From Bimuria novae-zelandiae CBS 107.79 (lineage: Eukaryota; Ascomycota; Dothideomycetes; Pleosporales; Didymosphaeriaceae), in contig ML976751.1 of NCBI GenBank assembly GCA_010015655.1, positions 149,045 through 213,044 of the forward strand: 64,000 nucleotides of DNA, read 5' to 3'. The notes under the pieces are model-generated. The model was not told the origin of the DNA and ran no database searches. It saw nothing but the letters and a program-made list of their open reading frames with translations. A program made the translations under genes and the position numbers. Shown here piece after piece: positions 34,429 through 44,339 of the stretch; positions within the stretch are counted from its first letter, which is position 1; the number at the start of each line of letters is the position of its first letter.

Positions 34429-35049
34429 CTACTCCTTTTCTAAATTAAAGGGCTTAAGTAAAGTACTCTTAAGGGTAACAGACGCCTTCCCCTTCCCCTT
34501 ACCTTTTCCCTTCCCTTAACCCCCCTCTAAAGCCGTCCTTATAGTATTATAAAGATTATCCACTACCTCCTCCACACGCTATAGACAATCCTCCGCCTGT
34601 ATAGAAGTAAAATGCTGCGCGAGCAGTAATTCCACAGAAGTTAGCCTAGCCTTACCTGCCTAGGTAACCTGCACAACTATGTCTAGGTCCTTTATAGCCT
34701 TATTAAGCGCGAGTTAGAGGTTAGTAGCGTCCTCCTTACTAGCCCCCTTTTAATCCTGTAAGGCCCTCTTAAAAGTCTAAAATTTAAACTCTACAAAGTT
34801 AGACACCTACCTAATCTATTATTAAAATAGATTAAAATTAGAATTACTATACTTATAGGATTATACTTCTTATTTTATAAGGTATAGTAGCTATACTTTT
34901 TAAAGAATAGCTTAAGGAACTTATAGTTAGGCACGTTATTATAATTAAACACACGTATATAGTATAGATAAATAATTTAGTATACTTTTAAAAGCGCTTT
35001 AGGAGGAACGTAGATAAGTATTATAAACTAAAATAGCTATTAGTAGCAT
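34429..35049 (-). pseudogene. Antisense ORF between pol and the 3' LTR of Gypsy family 1
   Basis: Reading the minus strand from ATG 35049 to a TAG at 34429 keeps one frame for 207 codons, and the only in-frame stops are TAA/TAG at positions that read as Gln codons before RIP. The N-terminal part is hydrophobic (MLLIAILVYNTYL). The middle is helical and charged, for example KEDATNL, LALNKAIKDLDIVVQVT and RVEEVVDNLYNTIRTAL, and it ends in a basic GKGKGKGKGKA tail. The opposite strand over 34490-34790 gives only Pro/Ser/Arg-rich nonsense. I do not recognise a family. It may be an accessory transposon gene or captured host sequence. The absence of TGA is weak evidence because RIP removes TG dinucleotides. 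Confidence 0.5.
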
Positions 35050-35433
35050 AAATACTTTTAAAATAGTTTTAAATACCTATTAAAGTTAAATTATTATAGG
35101 TTAATAAAGAAAGAACTAAGTTTTTAAAACTTACCTTTTTATACCTTACTAATTATAGCTTTATTTATTTATAAAAATAAGCGATCCCTTATCTATAAAT
35201 ACTTATAAAATTATATTATATAGGCATGTAACGTAATTACGTAGCTACTTTAAATATAGTCTTATTTAGGTGGCTACGCACACAACTAGCAAAATAAAAT
35301 AAATAAAAATTAACTAATTAGTAAAAATTATAATTACTACTATAACGTTACTAACTACGCTAGTTGCTAGAAACAGCAAAAACGCGTAAAATAATTTATA
35401 CTTAGTATAAATAAGGAACTATCTATAAGTTAT

Positions 35434-35447
35434 AAAGGAGGGGATAG
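35434..35447 (+). other. Polypurine tract of Gypsy family 1
   Basis: AAAGGAGGGGATAG lies directly before the right LTR, as expected for plus-strand priming in an element of plus orientation. Confidence 0.7.
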
Positions 35448-35831
35448 TATAATAGGAATAATTACTTATTAATATAAAAACCCTTAGCTAGTTAAGATAG
35501 AATTTAAAATTATCTAAAAACAAATACTTATTTGTATTAGACCAATTCAAGATCTATTAGACCAATAGGGAACTACAGGTCCGATTTAGACCTATTTTAG
35601 ATTTATTAGACTAACGGTTAACCTATAGCAGATATGTGCTAGCTAGCTATCTAGGAAGAGGTATTTAGAGGAGCTTAGGGCCTTTATAGTTTAGTACCTT
35701 TTCTGTATCCTTTCGTACTAGACCTATAGGCACTTAATTTATTCGAGGCTACATTCTTATACACGCACTCCTATATGCCTCTACTAAGAAATACGCTAAT
35801 ATTAATCCTTTAAGTGACCTACGCTGATACA
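35448..35831 (+). repeat. 3' LTR of Gypsy family 1, heavily RIPed
   Basis: 384 bp aligned end to end with 22183-22567. The first 36 bases show many C-to-T and G-to-A changes that the 5' LTR lacks. Followed by ACTAC. Confidence 0.9.
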
Positions 35832-37030
35832 ACTACTACTTTCTTACTACCTTCCTTATTATTATATCCTTAGGGTTAGTTAGAAGCGTTTAGGTTTATT
35901 ACCTAGCACTTAGACTATAAGTACTTTTTACTATAGAGGTATATACTACTTTAAGAAGATTTATTACTTTATAGTATTATTAGCTTTACTATCTCTAGCT
36001 CTGCCGCGTGTACACTAAAGTCTGTACTAATTACACGTATACGCTTTAGGTATACTAAGAACTTAGTAACGTAGTTATCTATTAATAAAACTTTTATACT
36101 AAGCCTCTCCTTTTAGATTAGGTCTCGTAGCCCTGCCGTTTTGTATTCAAGATTAATTATCTTATAGACGACTAAGAAGTCCTTCTATATATAAGTATCC
36201 TTAGTTTTTAAAAGCTTAATAGCATTACACTAGCTAGTAACTTTAATCTAATATTAAAGCTACTTTTTAACCTTGTTACCCTTTAGTAGTATCTAAAAAA
36301 ATTTATATTTTATAATTAAATTGCGACGACGCGTTATATCTAATAATATAAAATATTTTTTAAGGGTTATAAGTTATTTATACGGCGTATATTTATCCTT
36401 AATTAGGTATATATAATATACTACTATTATCTTACTAATATTAAAGTTAAAGTCTACTAGAGTCTTAAGCTAATATTTATACTTTAGATTTTTTTTCTTT
36501 ATTACTTATATGCCTAATAATAGTTAGCTTGCTACTTAGTGTTTAAGCTAGTATATAATATAACTTATTAATTATAGTAACTTAGCTAAGGTTCTATTAG
36601 CTCCTCTAGCTAGGGTAGCTATTCTACTATAATATCTAGGTTAACGTACTTCTAGAGTTAATTCTTTTATACTATATCCTTATAATTAAATAGCTATTTA
36701 TACTAATCTTCTAATTAGCTAAATATAATTATTACCCTTATAACTACTAGGTCCGCTTTAGTAGTTATCGTACTTATAGGGTTTCTCTACTCTATATATA
36801 AGTAGATAGGTAATTTAGGTGAGTGAGATCCCATTGCAATCCAGGCTCATAACTGTAGCGGTTGTTGCTACAAAGCGAAAGTCAGGAAAACACTAGTTGT
36901 ATTAAGGTAAGTAGTCTCTACAATATATACTACTAAACAATCTAGGCAGTAGTAAACGAGTGTAGGCAGTAACTACGCTAGTACAGGCAATAGTAGGCAG
37001 CACCTCGGACTCACTCTTAATACCGTTACA
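35832..37030 (-). mobile_element. Older Copia element, 5' LTR and gag part
   Basis: The minus-strand 5' LTR is 36854-37030 (177 bp, TGTAACGG...CGCTACA). Directly after it the minus strand reads GTTATGAGCCTGG (36841-36853), a half-tRNA-Met primer site. The RIPed interior (35832-36840) lies where gag is expected. The element is broken by the Gypsy insertion and continues at 20940-22182. It is itself inserted in a pogo transposase fragment at 37031. Confidence 0.65.
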
Positions 37031-37170
37031 ATAACCTTAGTACTTAGCGTATTAGATTAGAGAAAAATTGATAGGCTTCTAAAGGCTTATATTAATATAG
37101 GGGCTAGTAATATAGCTAAAAAGCGAAGTCGAACTATACACTTAAGCTCTACAAGCTTAGCTTATAGAGT
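37031..37170 (+). pseudogene. pogo transposase fragment (C-terminal region)
   Basis: The plus strand reads TLVLSVLD.RKIDRLLKAYIN and AKKRSRTIHLSS, closely matching the same region of pogo element 1 (LVLSASN.RKIDQLLKVIVN, about 12440-12540). This is the outermost, oldest layer of the nest. Its other half was not located. Confidence 0.7.
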
Positions 37171-37592
37171 ATAAAAATGTTTAAAGACTAGTGTTTTTGA
37201 TATGAGACTGATTTCTTGGAGCTTCGTGGTGATAAATGCTCGCAGCCGGAAGTCCGCCGCGTAAAGACTTGAAATTGACGACGCAATCTAGACTCCGTTA
37301 ATTATAATACGTGATTTAATCACATAAAGCTTTACCTGGAAATCTTCCTCCTCAGGAACTATAGTCTCATTAAAGGTCGCGGTGCGTGGAATCTCCCTAT
37401 TCCTGTTAGAGACGCTGCGTAATATGCAGGTGTTGCATGCGTACAGATCTGGACTAATAAAGCCGAGAATGCAGCCCCAATCGGTGATTCGCCTTTGAGA
37501 GTTCACACAAAGACTGGACAGGAAAAACCGAGTTACCCTATCCTTTACCTCAGTCTTGAGTCGCCGATCCCCTGCCGTTTGAACTTGTCATC
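37171..37592. other. Upstream region of the cytochrome-domain gene
   Basis: This is a transition from AT-rich to GC-balanced DNA. A 72-codon minus-strand frame (37288-37506) has no recognisable features. No clear TATA box. Confidence 0.4.
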
Positions 37593-38414
37593 ATGCGAAG
37601 TGTCAACGTTGCGGCAGTCACCACTGCGCTTGCCGCATTGGGTCAGTGCACCCAGCTTCCGCGCCGCGTCATATCAATTCTGACTCGTCTATAGGTGTCG
37701 CACAAGAAGGAACAAAATATTATGATCCAACACGCGGGGTTTCCTTCTCGTCACTCACACAACCCAATGGCGTGACTTTCCGTATTGCAATGCCCGAAAA
37801 CTCTACTGCAGCCGACGCAATCTACCAGATCGTGGCTCCGAATGACTTCGCGTGGTGCGGGTTAGCATGGGGAGGACACATCACGAACCATCTGCTGTCC
37901 GTGAACTGACCAACTGGTTCCAGCACGGGACAAAAAGCGATCGTGAGCAGCCGCATGGCCTTGTGAGTCCTCCGAGCTTTGACCCCGTACACACGTCTAC
38001 CTGTCAACCTCACCCGAAAACATTGCGACCCCTTTGATTGACTGCATTGCCTCTAATGACTCCCCCAGCGGCTACTACGCCACTCCTGGCCCCTACGAGG
38101 GCGCGATGTACACGTACCTCCCGGGAACTACCACCAATGCGACTCACTGGCAGCTCACAGCCCGCTGCCAAGGATGCACCCAATGGAGCTCCACTGATGG
38201 CGACTTCAACCTCAACAACGAGACGTATGCGATTCTCGCCTATACTTGCTCGAGCATGCCACCAGATGACAAGACGAGCAACACCAGCATGTTCAATGTC
38301 CATGAGCAATTCGGTATCTGGTCGCACGACCTTACGATCGCTAAGAACGCTAGCTTCAGCGAGTGGGTCAAGGGCAACTTTTCGATGAAGAGGGGCCAGC
38401 TTTGGAGTGCATGA
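37593..38414 (+). pseudogene. Cellobiose-dehydrogenase-type cytochrome domain protein, with premature stop
   Basis: Exons 37593-37641, 37695-37962 and 38069-38414 give a 220-codon frame. Residues 1-16 form a signal peptide. The product matches the secreted heme b cytochrome domain of cellobiose dehydrogenase: KYYDP near the N-terminus, AWCGLAWGG, VSSRMA, then HWQLTARCQGCTQW and FNVHEQFG. Such proteins pass electrons to lytic polysaccharide monooxygenases. Two oddities appear. A TGA at 37906-37908 stands where the family has Trp (N-W-P-x-G), while the frame stays open on both sides. The axial heme Met of the GG-x-M motif reads Ile (GGHIT). The TGA context is CpC, not the CpA typical of RIP. 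It could be a young pseudogene or a sequencing error. The flavin domain is absent. Confidence 0.75.
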
Positions 38415-38514
38415 AGGATCACAGCAGGATAAGTAGACGGACTGGCATGAATGTAAATATGAAGCTGAGACTAGATAAAGCCTTATGTAGAATTTCCTCC
38501 CTCACACACTTTCT

Positions 38515-39328
38515 TCAGCAAGCGAATCCTCCTCCATCAACGGGAATGCATGCTCCCGTCGTGTACTTGCTCTCATCGCCCAGCAGATACGCTACAACCG
38601 CCGCGATCTCTTCCGGCTTGCCCATTCTTGCAATCGGTGGAGGAGGCAAGTTATTCGCCTCCTGCGGCTGCTCCTTCAACATGGGCGTGTCAACCGCTCC
38701 ACTATACGCATTAACTTCATCCCGCATATGGGCATCTGAACCAATCGAAAATCGCAACTTACGGGCAAACAGCATTAACCCTTATCCCCCTCCCACCGAC
38801 CTCCTTCGCAATCGCCTTCGTCAACCCCACGACAGCGTGTTTACTCGCAACGTACGCCTGCAACCCAGGGTACGCTACAAGTCCCGCCACACTCGCCGTA
38901 TTCACAATACTTGCCCCATCCTCCATGACCCGCAACTCTGCACGCATACACTTCATCACACCTCCCGCGTTAATCCCAATGACTCTCTCGAAATCTTTGT
39001 CACTCAAGTCCAAAAACGAACCTAATGGACCCATTATCCCCGCATTGTTAAACGCGCCGCTCAACTTCCCGAATCTCTTTACAGTATCAGCGACGAGACC
39101 CTCCACGGCGTCGGTGTTGGCGACATCGACAACGGCGCAGTGGAATTGAAGGTCTGGGTACTTGGATTTCAGCTCTGCGGACGCGGCGTCGAGCTCGCTT
39201 TGCTTTACGTCGACGAGGACGAGTGTTGCGCCACGGAGGGCGAGGTAGTGCGATGTTGCGAGGCCGATGCCGCGGGCGGCGCCGGTGATGAGGATGACTT
39301 TGTCTTTGAAGGGGGTTGGGGAGGCCAT
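38515..39328 (-). CDS. Short-chain dehydrogenase/reductase (classical SDR)
   Basis: Two exons on the minus strand (38763-39328, 38515-38701) join across a 61-bp intron to 250 aa, the usual classical SDR length. Visible motifs: the nucleotide-binding TGAARGIG (about 14-21), D60-type DVAN, NNAG (about 92), the catalytic Ser in NTASVAG, YVASK with catalytic Tyr and Lys, and the C-terminal PVDGGGFAC typical of the family. Asp (LVLVDVK) at the end of the second strand suggests NAD(H) rather than NADP(H). The substrate is unknown. It is convergent with the cytochrome-domain gene, 100 bp apart. No damage is visible. Confidence 0.9.
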
Positions 39329-39741
39329 AGGGACGGTTTTGCCTGATGCAGTGTGTAAAGAAAGGAAAAGCGAACGACTTCAATACGAATTGCGGGTTTT
39401 CAGATATGCGAAAATTGTGCGGGGAAGCAACGCGTCGCCCTGCATTTTTGTATGTGGCACTGCATGTTATGGATGCAGAGATGTTTGGGGGGAGGTTTGT
39501 GCAGCAATGGCCTAAAGAGGGAACTCGCTCGGGCTGACTTGCTCAATTGGGAATGTCTTGGATGTTCAGCTGCGGGTGTACGCGGAAAGTCTTACAATCA
39601 TTCAGCTCATAGATGTTCCTTGTGGCTTTCCGTTTATGTTGGTGTTGGCCGAATCTTACATCAATTCGTAATTGATTGGTTCTCCACGACGTAAGAAGTG
39701 AACGAGAAGCGAAGTGCGATATGGTTCTGAAGGAGAGAACA

Positions 39742-39972
39742 TCATTCCCGATCATATCGCCCCAATTCAGTCACATTGCTTTGCGCCACATACTCCTTCC
39801 CCTCTCCTGCCGTGCCAGTCTCCGCATTGGAGGGATCAGTCCCCTCAACGCCTGCAAGATCCCCAACGAACATCTCTTGCACCACATAACTTTCTTCAAA
39901 TCCCATGCCTCTTTCCTTCGCGCAGAAACCATTGAACATGCACAAACACCAGTAGATAACACTGCTGATGGT
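39742..39972 (-). pseudogene. NCS1 permease relic, C-terminal piece
   Basis: On the minus strand, after the hAT element, the frame reads TISSVIYWCLCMFNGF, the last transmembrane segment of a nucleobase/allantoin-type NCS1 transporter, followed by a hydrophilic tail ending at 39742. Joined to the piece at 43132-43490 across the target duplication, the frame is continuous (WVLGCTISSVIYW). Confidence 0.65.
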
Positions 39973-42900
39973 CAGAGTTGCCAACAATCAATCAATCAAA
40001 AATTCGGGCTGAGATTGATTTGATTGATCGTCGAGGACCTCGAGTTACTGATTAATTAATTAATGGTCAATTTTAAGGCTTTTTAATTAATAATTAATTA
40101 ATTAATTAATCAATCGAAAAATCGCGCTAAGATAAAATGTGTACAGCACAAGCTAGACAGGGTTATCCCACTGCGATACCTGATAGATATCGTGCATCTC
40201 GAGCTCTGAGAGCTCTACTGGGAGCTCGCCGTCCGGGGTCTCCTGGGGTGGAGAGTATCTAGCTCTTAGCCAACTCCGTACGCACGTGATTGTGGAGAGC
40301 ATTTAAGGGCTTATTTTTTAACATTTTGGCTCTATTATATCGCTAACCTCAGAAAATATTCTCTTACAGTAATAAGAGGACGCTAGGATTAAGAGGAAAT
40401 TAATAGTAAACTAAGAAAGGCGGGGATATTAATCGCGGAGAGATACCTAATACCTAATAGGATCTATATAGTATACGTAATCCTTAAGGACGCTAAGTTT
40501 ATTATGCCACTAGCGATTAAACTCGTTAGTACTATTAATAAGTAAAGTAGAAGTTTTAGCTTTTAGAGGCTTAACGTATAACTTAGCGTAGTTATTAATA
40601 TTACTAACGCGCTTTACTCGTTTACGCGTAAAAGAGATAATAAAGCAGGCGTCCTCTAATTTATATATAACTTAGAGCTCTTAGAATTACTAATTAGCTT
40701 AATTAAGCTAAACTTTATACTCTCCAGTCCATGCGTTAACAAAGTAGTACTTATAGTAAGGGTAGAGGACTGTAGAGGCGTAATAAACAAGCGTCTTTTT
40801 AAGGAGCTTATAATACTTTAAGAGCTTTAAGTAGGCTATAGTTACGTTAATCTTTAAATAGTCCTCTAGAGCGTTAGGCTTATTAAAATTAATATCTTAA
40901 AAGCTCTTAATAAGCTACTCGAAGTGGGAGAGGAGGTACTTAAAAGTAGGGTATACCTCGTAGATTGCACTAAAATGGCTAGAGTCGCCATAGCCTTTAA
41001 GTCTCTTTATAGCCTCCTTCAAGGGCTAGAGGACTTTGATATACTAACTAATTATAGCCTAATTAGCAGTAGTAAGGCTTTTTATAGGTGCTTTATTAAC
41101 AGGAGCCTTACCGCGCGCGTAAGCTAAGGACTTATCCTATAGCGCCTTTTCTACCTTATAATTAATAAGAGTATTAATTACGCGGTGGAGGAGAACTACT
41201 CTCTTTATAAAGTTAAGGTAGCTATTCTAGCGAGTAACGACAGGCTTAATAGGTTTAAAAAGCTATAGAGGCTCTCCTACCTCGCGTGTTAAACGTTAAA
41301 AGTTGTTAAAAAGGTCATGTTACTAAGGCGTTAATATTAAGTGTATAACGTCTATAAAGACTTTAATAAGGCCCTTTTCTTGCCACTCGCGTAGGTATTT
41401 CTCCTTAAGTCTAAACTATAAGGTGTTATTATTAAAGGCGTCTTTATTAGTTCTAAATATTATAGTTTGCCCTACTAAGTTGAGCGAGTAAGGTAAGCAG
41501 CGGAGGCGTTGGTCCTATAGGGCAAAGCTATAATAGGCGCCTAGCGCCTTGAGGGCTGTATTATTATTTATCGCATTATTAAGTATAAAGTACCTAACTA
41601 AGCTACTATTAATACTAAAGGCCTATAGCGTCTTAATAATAACTATAGCGACTTTCTCGCCTGTATGCGCACTACTAAGTTAAGGGAGGGTAAAAGGCAG
41701 GTCGTAGAGCTTGCTATAACTATTAACGTAGTAAGCAATAAGCCTATAAAACGCACTCTTGCCGCCTTTTATAGACTAGCTATTAAAGCTAATATAGATT
41801 TTGCTAAGGGCGCGAGCGAGCTTAGTTTATATATAAGGCTATAAATTTGCGTATAACCTTAATAGGAAGGCAGTAATAGTTATATAGCTTTAAAAAGTAG
41901 CTAGCTTAGCCTCTAGGTTAGCGGCGCGTAAAAGCTCTTAAAAGGACAGCGTCTCTACTTCGCGTAGTAAGTAATTATTCTTAGCAAGCTAGCTAACTAG
42001 AGCGAGTTAAAAACGCTATTAATTAAAATTTCTTAGGGCGTTAGACACCTCTTGCAGGACGCTAACGCCGGCGCTTATAAGGCTAGCGAGAGTACGCTAC
42101 CCTAACTTTAATAGAGTTAACTATTTACCCGAGCGAAAGTGCCCATGGCCTGGCCGTCTCTACTCTACATGGTTCCATGCCGACGATGTAGAGCTTGTCG
42201 TCTCTTTAATAAATTAATTACTAGGTACTTTGTGTATATAGTAATAGTAGTAGACGAAAAATATACGCTGCATATTTGCCTAGAGAGCGACGCGATACCC
42301 GTAATTATAGAGTAAGAACTTCTTAAACCTCTGCGTACGCAGAGGCTTTGTATACTATAGTAACTTTACTTAGTTAATACTGTTAAAGTTATTAGTAAAC
42401 CGAGCGTTAAATTCGAGCCTAGGGCTGTTAGAGCTAGGTAAGGAGGTAACTAAGGGAGTAGTAGCAGTTTTACTTAACGTAGCTTAAGAGGACAGCGTTA
42501 GTGTCTTTAGTAGCCTATAAAAGGGCGTTAATACGTTTAAGGGCCTTAAAAGCGTGTTAATCAAGAGCAGAGACTCTACGTTAAAAGCTATAGTATTAAG
42601 GTCTTAGAGCTTAGTCTCGAAGCTCTAGCTACCCTAAGTTACTAGCGGGTCCTATGTACTCTATAAGCTAGGCGCGACGACTAGTAACGCTACTAGCCTT
42701 TTTACTATACTTAGAAAGCTCCTTTTGCTTTTATTTCGTAAACCTAAAGCTATTATATACGTGTAAGAGAGAGGGTGCGAGAGTGTGTAGGAGGAGGGTA
42801 GGAGAGAGTATTAATAGAGAGGGTAAACGCGCCAAAATTAGGGTGTTAAGCTAGCTAATTACCTAATTAGGAAATTACTAAAAACACCAAATAACTAACA

Positions 42901-43131
42901 CTAACAATACGTATAATTAACTATACTTATTAATATTACTACTTTAAAAGGCCTTCTTAGCGTTAAATACGGCGTAAAAATAGATTAAAAGAATCAATCA
43001 ATCAATCAAAAAAATAGGAAAAAACTGAACTGATTGATTATGGAGAGAGAGAGAGATTGATTTGATTGATAGGATCAATTTGAGCAAAAATACTAATTGA
43101 TTGATAGATTGATTGATTGTTGGCAACTCTG
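39973..43131 (-). mobile_element. hAT-type DNA transposon, RIP-degraded
   Basis: 3159 bp with terminal inverted repeats starting CAGAGTTGCCAACAATCAAT (39973 and, inverted, 43131) and (ATCA)n/(TTGA)n subterminal repeats. An exact 8-bp target duplication CTGATGGT lies at 39965-39972 and 43132-43139, the hAT hallmark. The minus strand carries transposase remnants, for example YCLPYSLNLVGQTIIF (about 41450-41500), matching the RC.GHILNL block of fungal hAT transposases, and a BED-finger-like N-terminal stretch (about 42110-42200). Stops are TAA/TAG. Confidence 0.88.
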
Positions 43132-43490
43132 CTGATGGTGCACCCGAGTACCCAACCCAAAGCATAAATCCTCTCTCATCCAAGACCAACTTCGTGGCCA
43201 AACTGCGCTGCGAATCCTGGCATGAGGGTGACCACCGTAACTAGGAACGCGACGACACAGCGCCAATTGAGGCCGAAGTGGTAATAGTACGCGGAGTCTT
43301 TGCTCGGCGTGAACAAGTCCGCATGCCAGAAGTTGCCCTTCCTGACTGGAAAATAGTCCGTGATGAAGAACACCGCCGTGATGTCTGCCGAGTCCACGTG
43401 CACCTGTGTCGCTGCCACGTCTCTCGACATCCAGGATATTCCATACACCACCTCCAGCTGCCGCTCAATCAGGCCCGGACCAATCTTCAA
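43132..43490 (-). pseudogene. NCS1 permease relic, upstream piece
   Basis: The minus strand reads ITAVFFITDYFPVRKGN, LFTPSKDSAYYYHFGLNWR and VVAFLV...PGFA, then ERIYALGWVLGC. This is the region between transmembrane helices 9 and 12 of Fur/Dal-type NCS1 permeases (uracil, allantoin or related substrates). A TGA codon at about 43176-43178 interrupts it where Trp would fit. The N-terminal ~350 residues are not present upstream of 43490, so this was already a fragment when or before the hAT element inserted. Confidence 0.72.
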
Positions 43491-43610
43491 ATCTTCTCAG
43501 CGCCGGACCCCCTGTCTCCTCAACAGTCGCATTCACCCAGTCTCATTCACCCTACCCGTGCCTTAACAGCCCCCCAACCCACACATTATCGGCCTCTATC
43601 TCCGCCCCGC

Positions 43611-43743
43611 CAGGACGAGCACGAGATTGTCATTAAGCTGCTAGTCGAGAGAGGCGCCAACATACAGTCAAAGATAGCAACCGCCGGACGTCGCTGTCGC
43701 CGGCCGCCGAGAACGCGAGGCTCGGAGACGACGATGCAAACGT
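43611..43743 (+). pseudogene. Ankyrin-repeat fragment with frameshift
   Basis: The plus strand reads DEHEIVIKLLVERGANIQSK, one ankyrin unit. After a 1-bp deletion the +1 frame continues with DSN.RTSLSPAAENA, the start of the next unit. No flanking gene is recognisable. Confidence 0.6.
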
Positions 43744-44199
43744 AATTTTGGGGGCAGAGTGGATCATAGACATTCGGAATTAGCGGCCATTAGACTTGAG
43801 TCATTATTCATTTGAATTAACGCCGGGAGATGGGTGGGGAGCGTGGGTCTGCAGCTATCAGAGTCGAAGGCCGCAGATGAGCGCTTGAAGACTCCGTAAA
43901 CGGTAACTTCATCTTACTTGCTCCGATGCAAGAGAAATTAGATTTCCGGGGCTAGGAGTCGTATAGAGAATTTAATAATCCTCTTTTGGTTTTGTATTGC
44001 TGAATTAGAGTGGGGGCAAATCGCAAAGCAGCTGAAAGATAGTAAGATTTTCCTAAAGGGGAAAGTAGGGATGATGATGCGAGTCTGGCCGGGGATGGAC
44101 GCAGCTGAGTTGAATCTGTCTTGGAATATGGTGTTGATAGTGGCACAATGATAACCTACTCTTTATCGCGAAGCTTGTCTAAGATAGCAGATGGAAAAC

Positions 44200-44207
44200 T
44201 ATTTAAA
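44200..44207 (+). promoter_or_regulatory. TATA-like element of the secreted-protein gene
   Basis: TATTTAAA lies 133-140 bp upstream of ATG 44340. A C/T-rich leader follows it. Confidence 0.45.
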
Positions 44208-44339
44208 AGGCATGAAGGCCCAACAATTATAAACCACCGCGCCAAAGATTCACATCCAGCTCCTTCAAGTCCTACACCAGACTACCAATTTCCACGGTCC
44301 TTCTTCTTCGCAACTTCAAGCCTTCTATTCCTCTGAAAA

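Larger units (their letters stand above)
22183..35831 (+). mobile_element. Chromodomain Ty3/Gypsy retrotransposon (family 1) with nested insertions
   Basis: LTRs 22183-22567 and 35448-35831 belong to one family and are flanked by the same 5-bp duplication ACTAC (22178-22182, 35832-35836). They are therefore the two ends of one insertion. Removing the nested Copia (23978-30169) and the solo LTR (33175-33414) leaves an element of about 7.2 kb with gag, zinc knuckle, reverse transcriptase, integrase and a chromodomain-like end on the plus strand. A polypurine tract precedes the right LTR. Confidence 0.9.

Noticed and set aside
22183..35831. Reading the two family 1 LTRs as two separate solo LTRs
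   Set aside because: They share the ACTAC flank on their outer sides only, and gag, pol and a polypurine tract lie between them in the right order.
37288..37506. 72-codon minus-strand frame upstream of the cytochrome-domain gene
   Set aside because: No recognisable motif; it sits in the promoter region of the opposite-strand gene.
38363..39025. 220-codon plus-strand frame
   Set aside because: Antisense to the short-chain dehydrogenase, whose motifs and splice junction are unambiguous.
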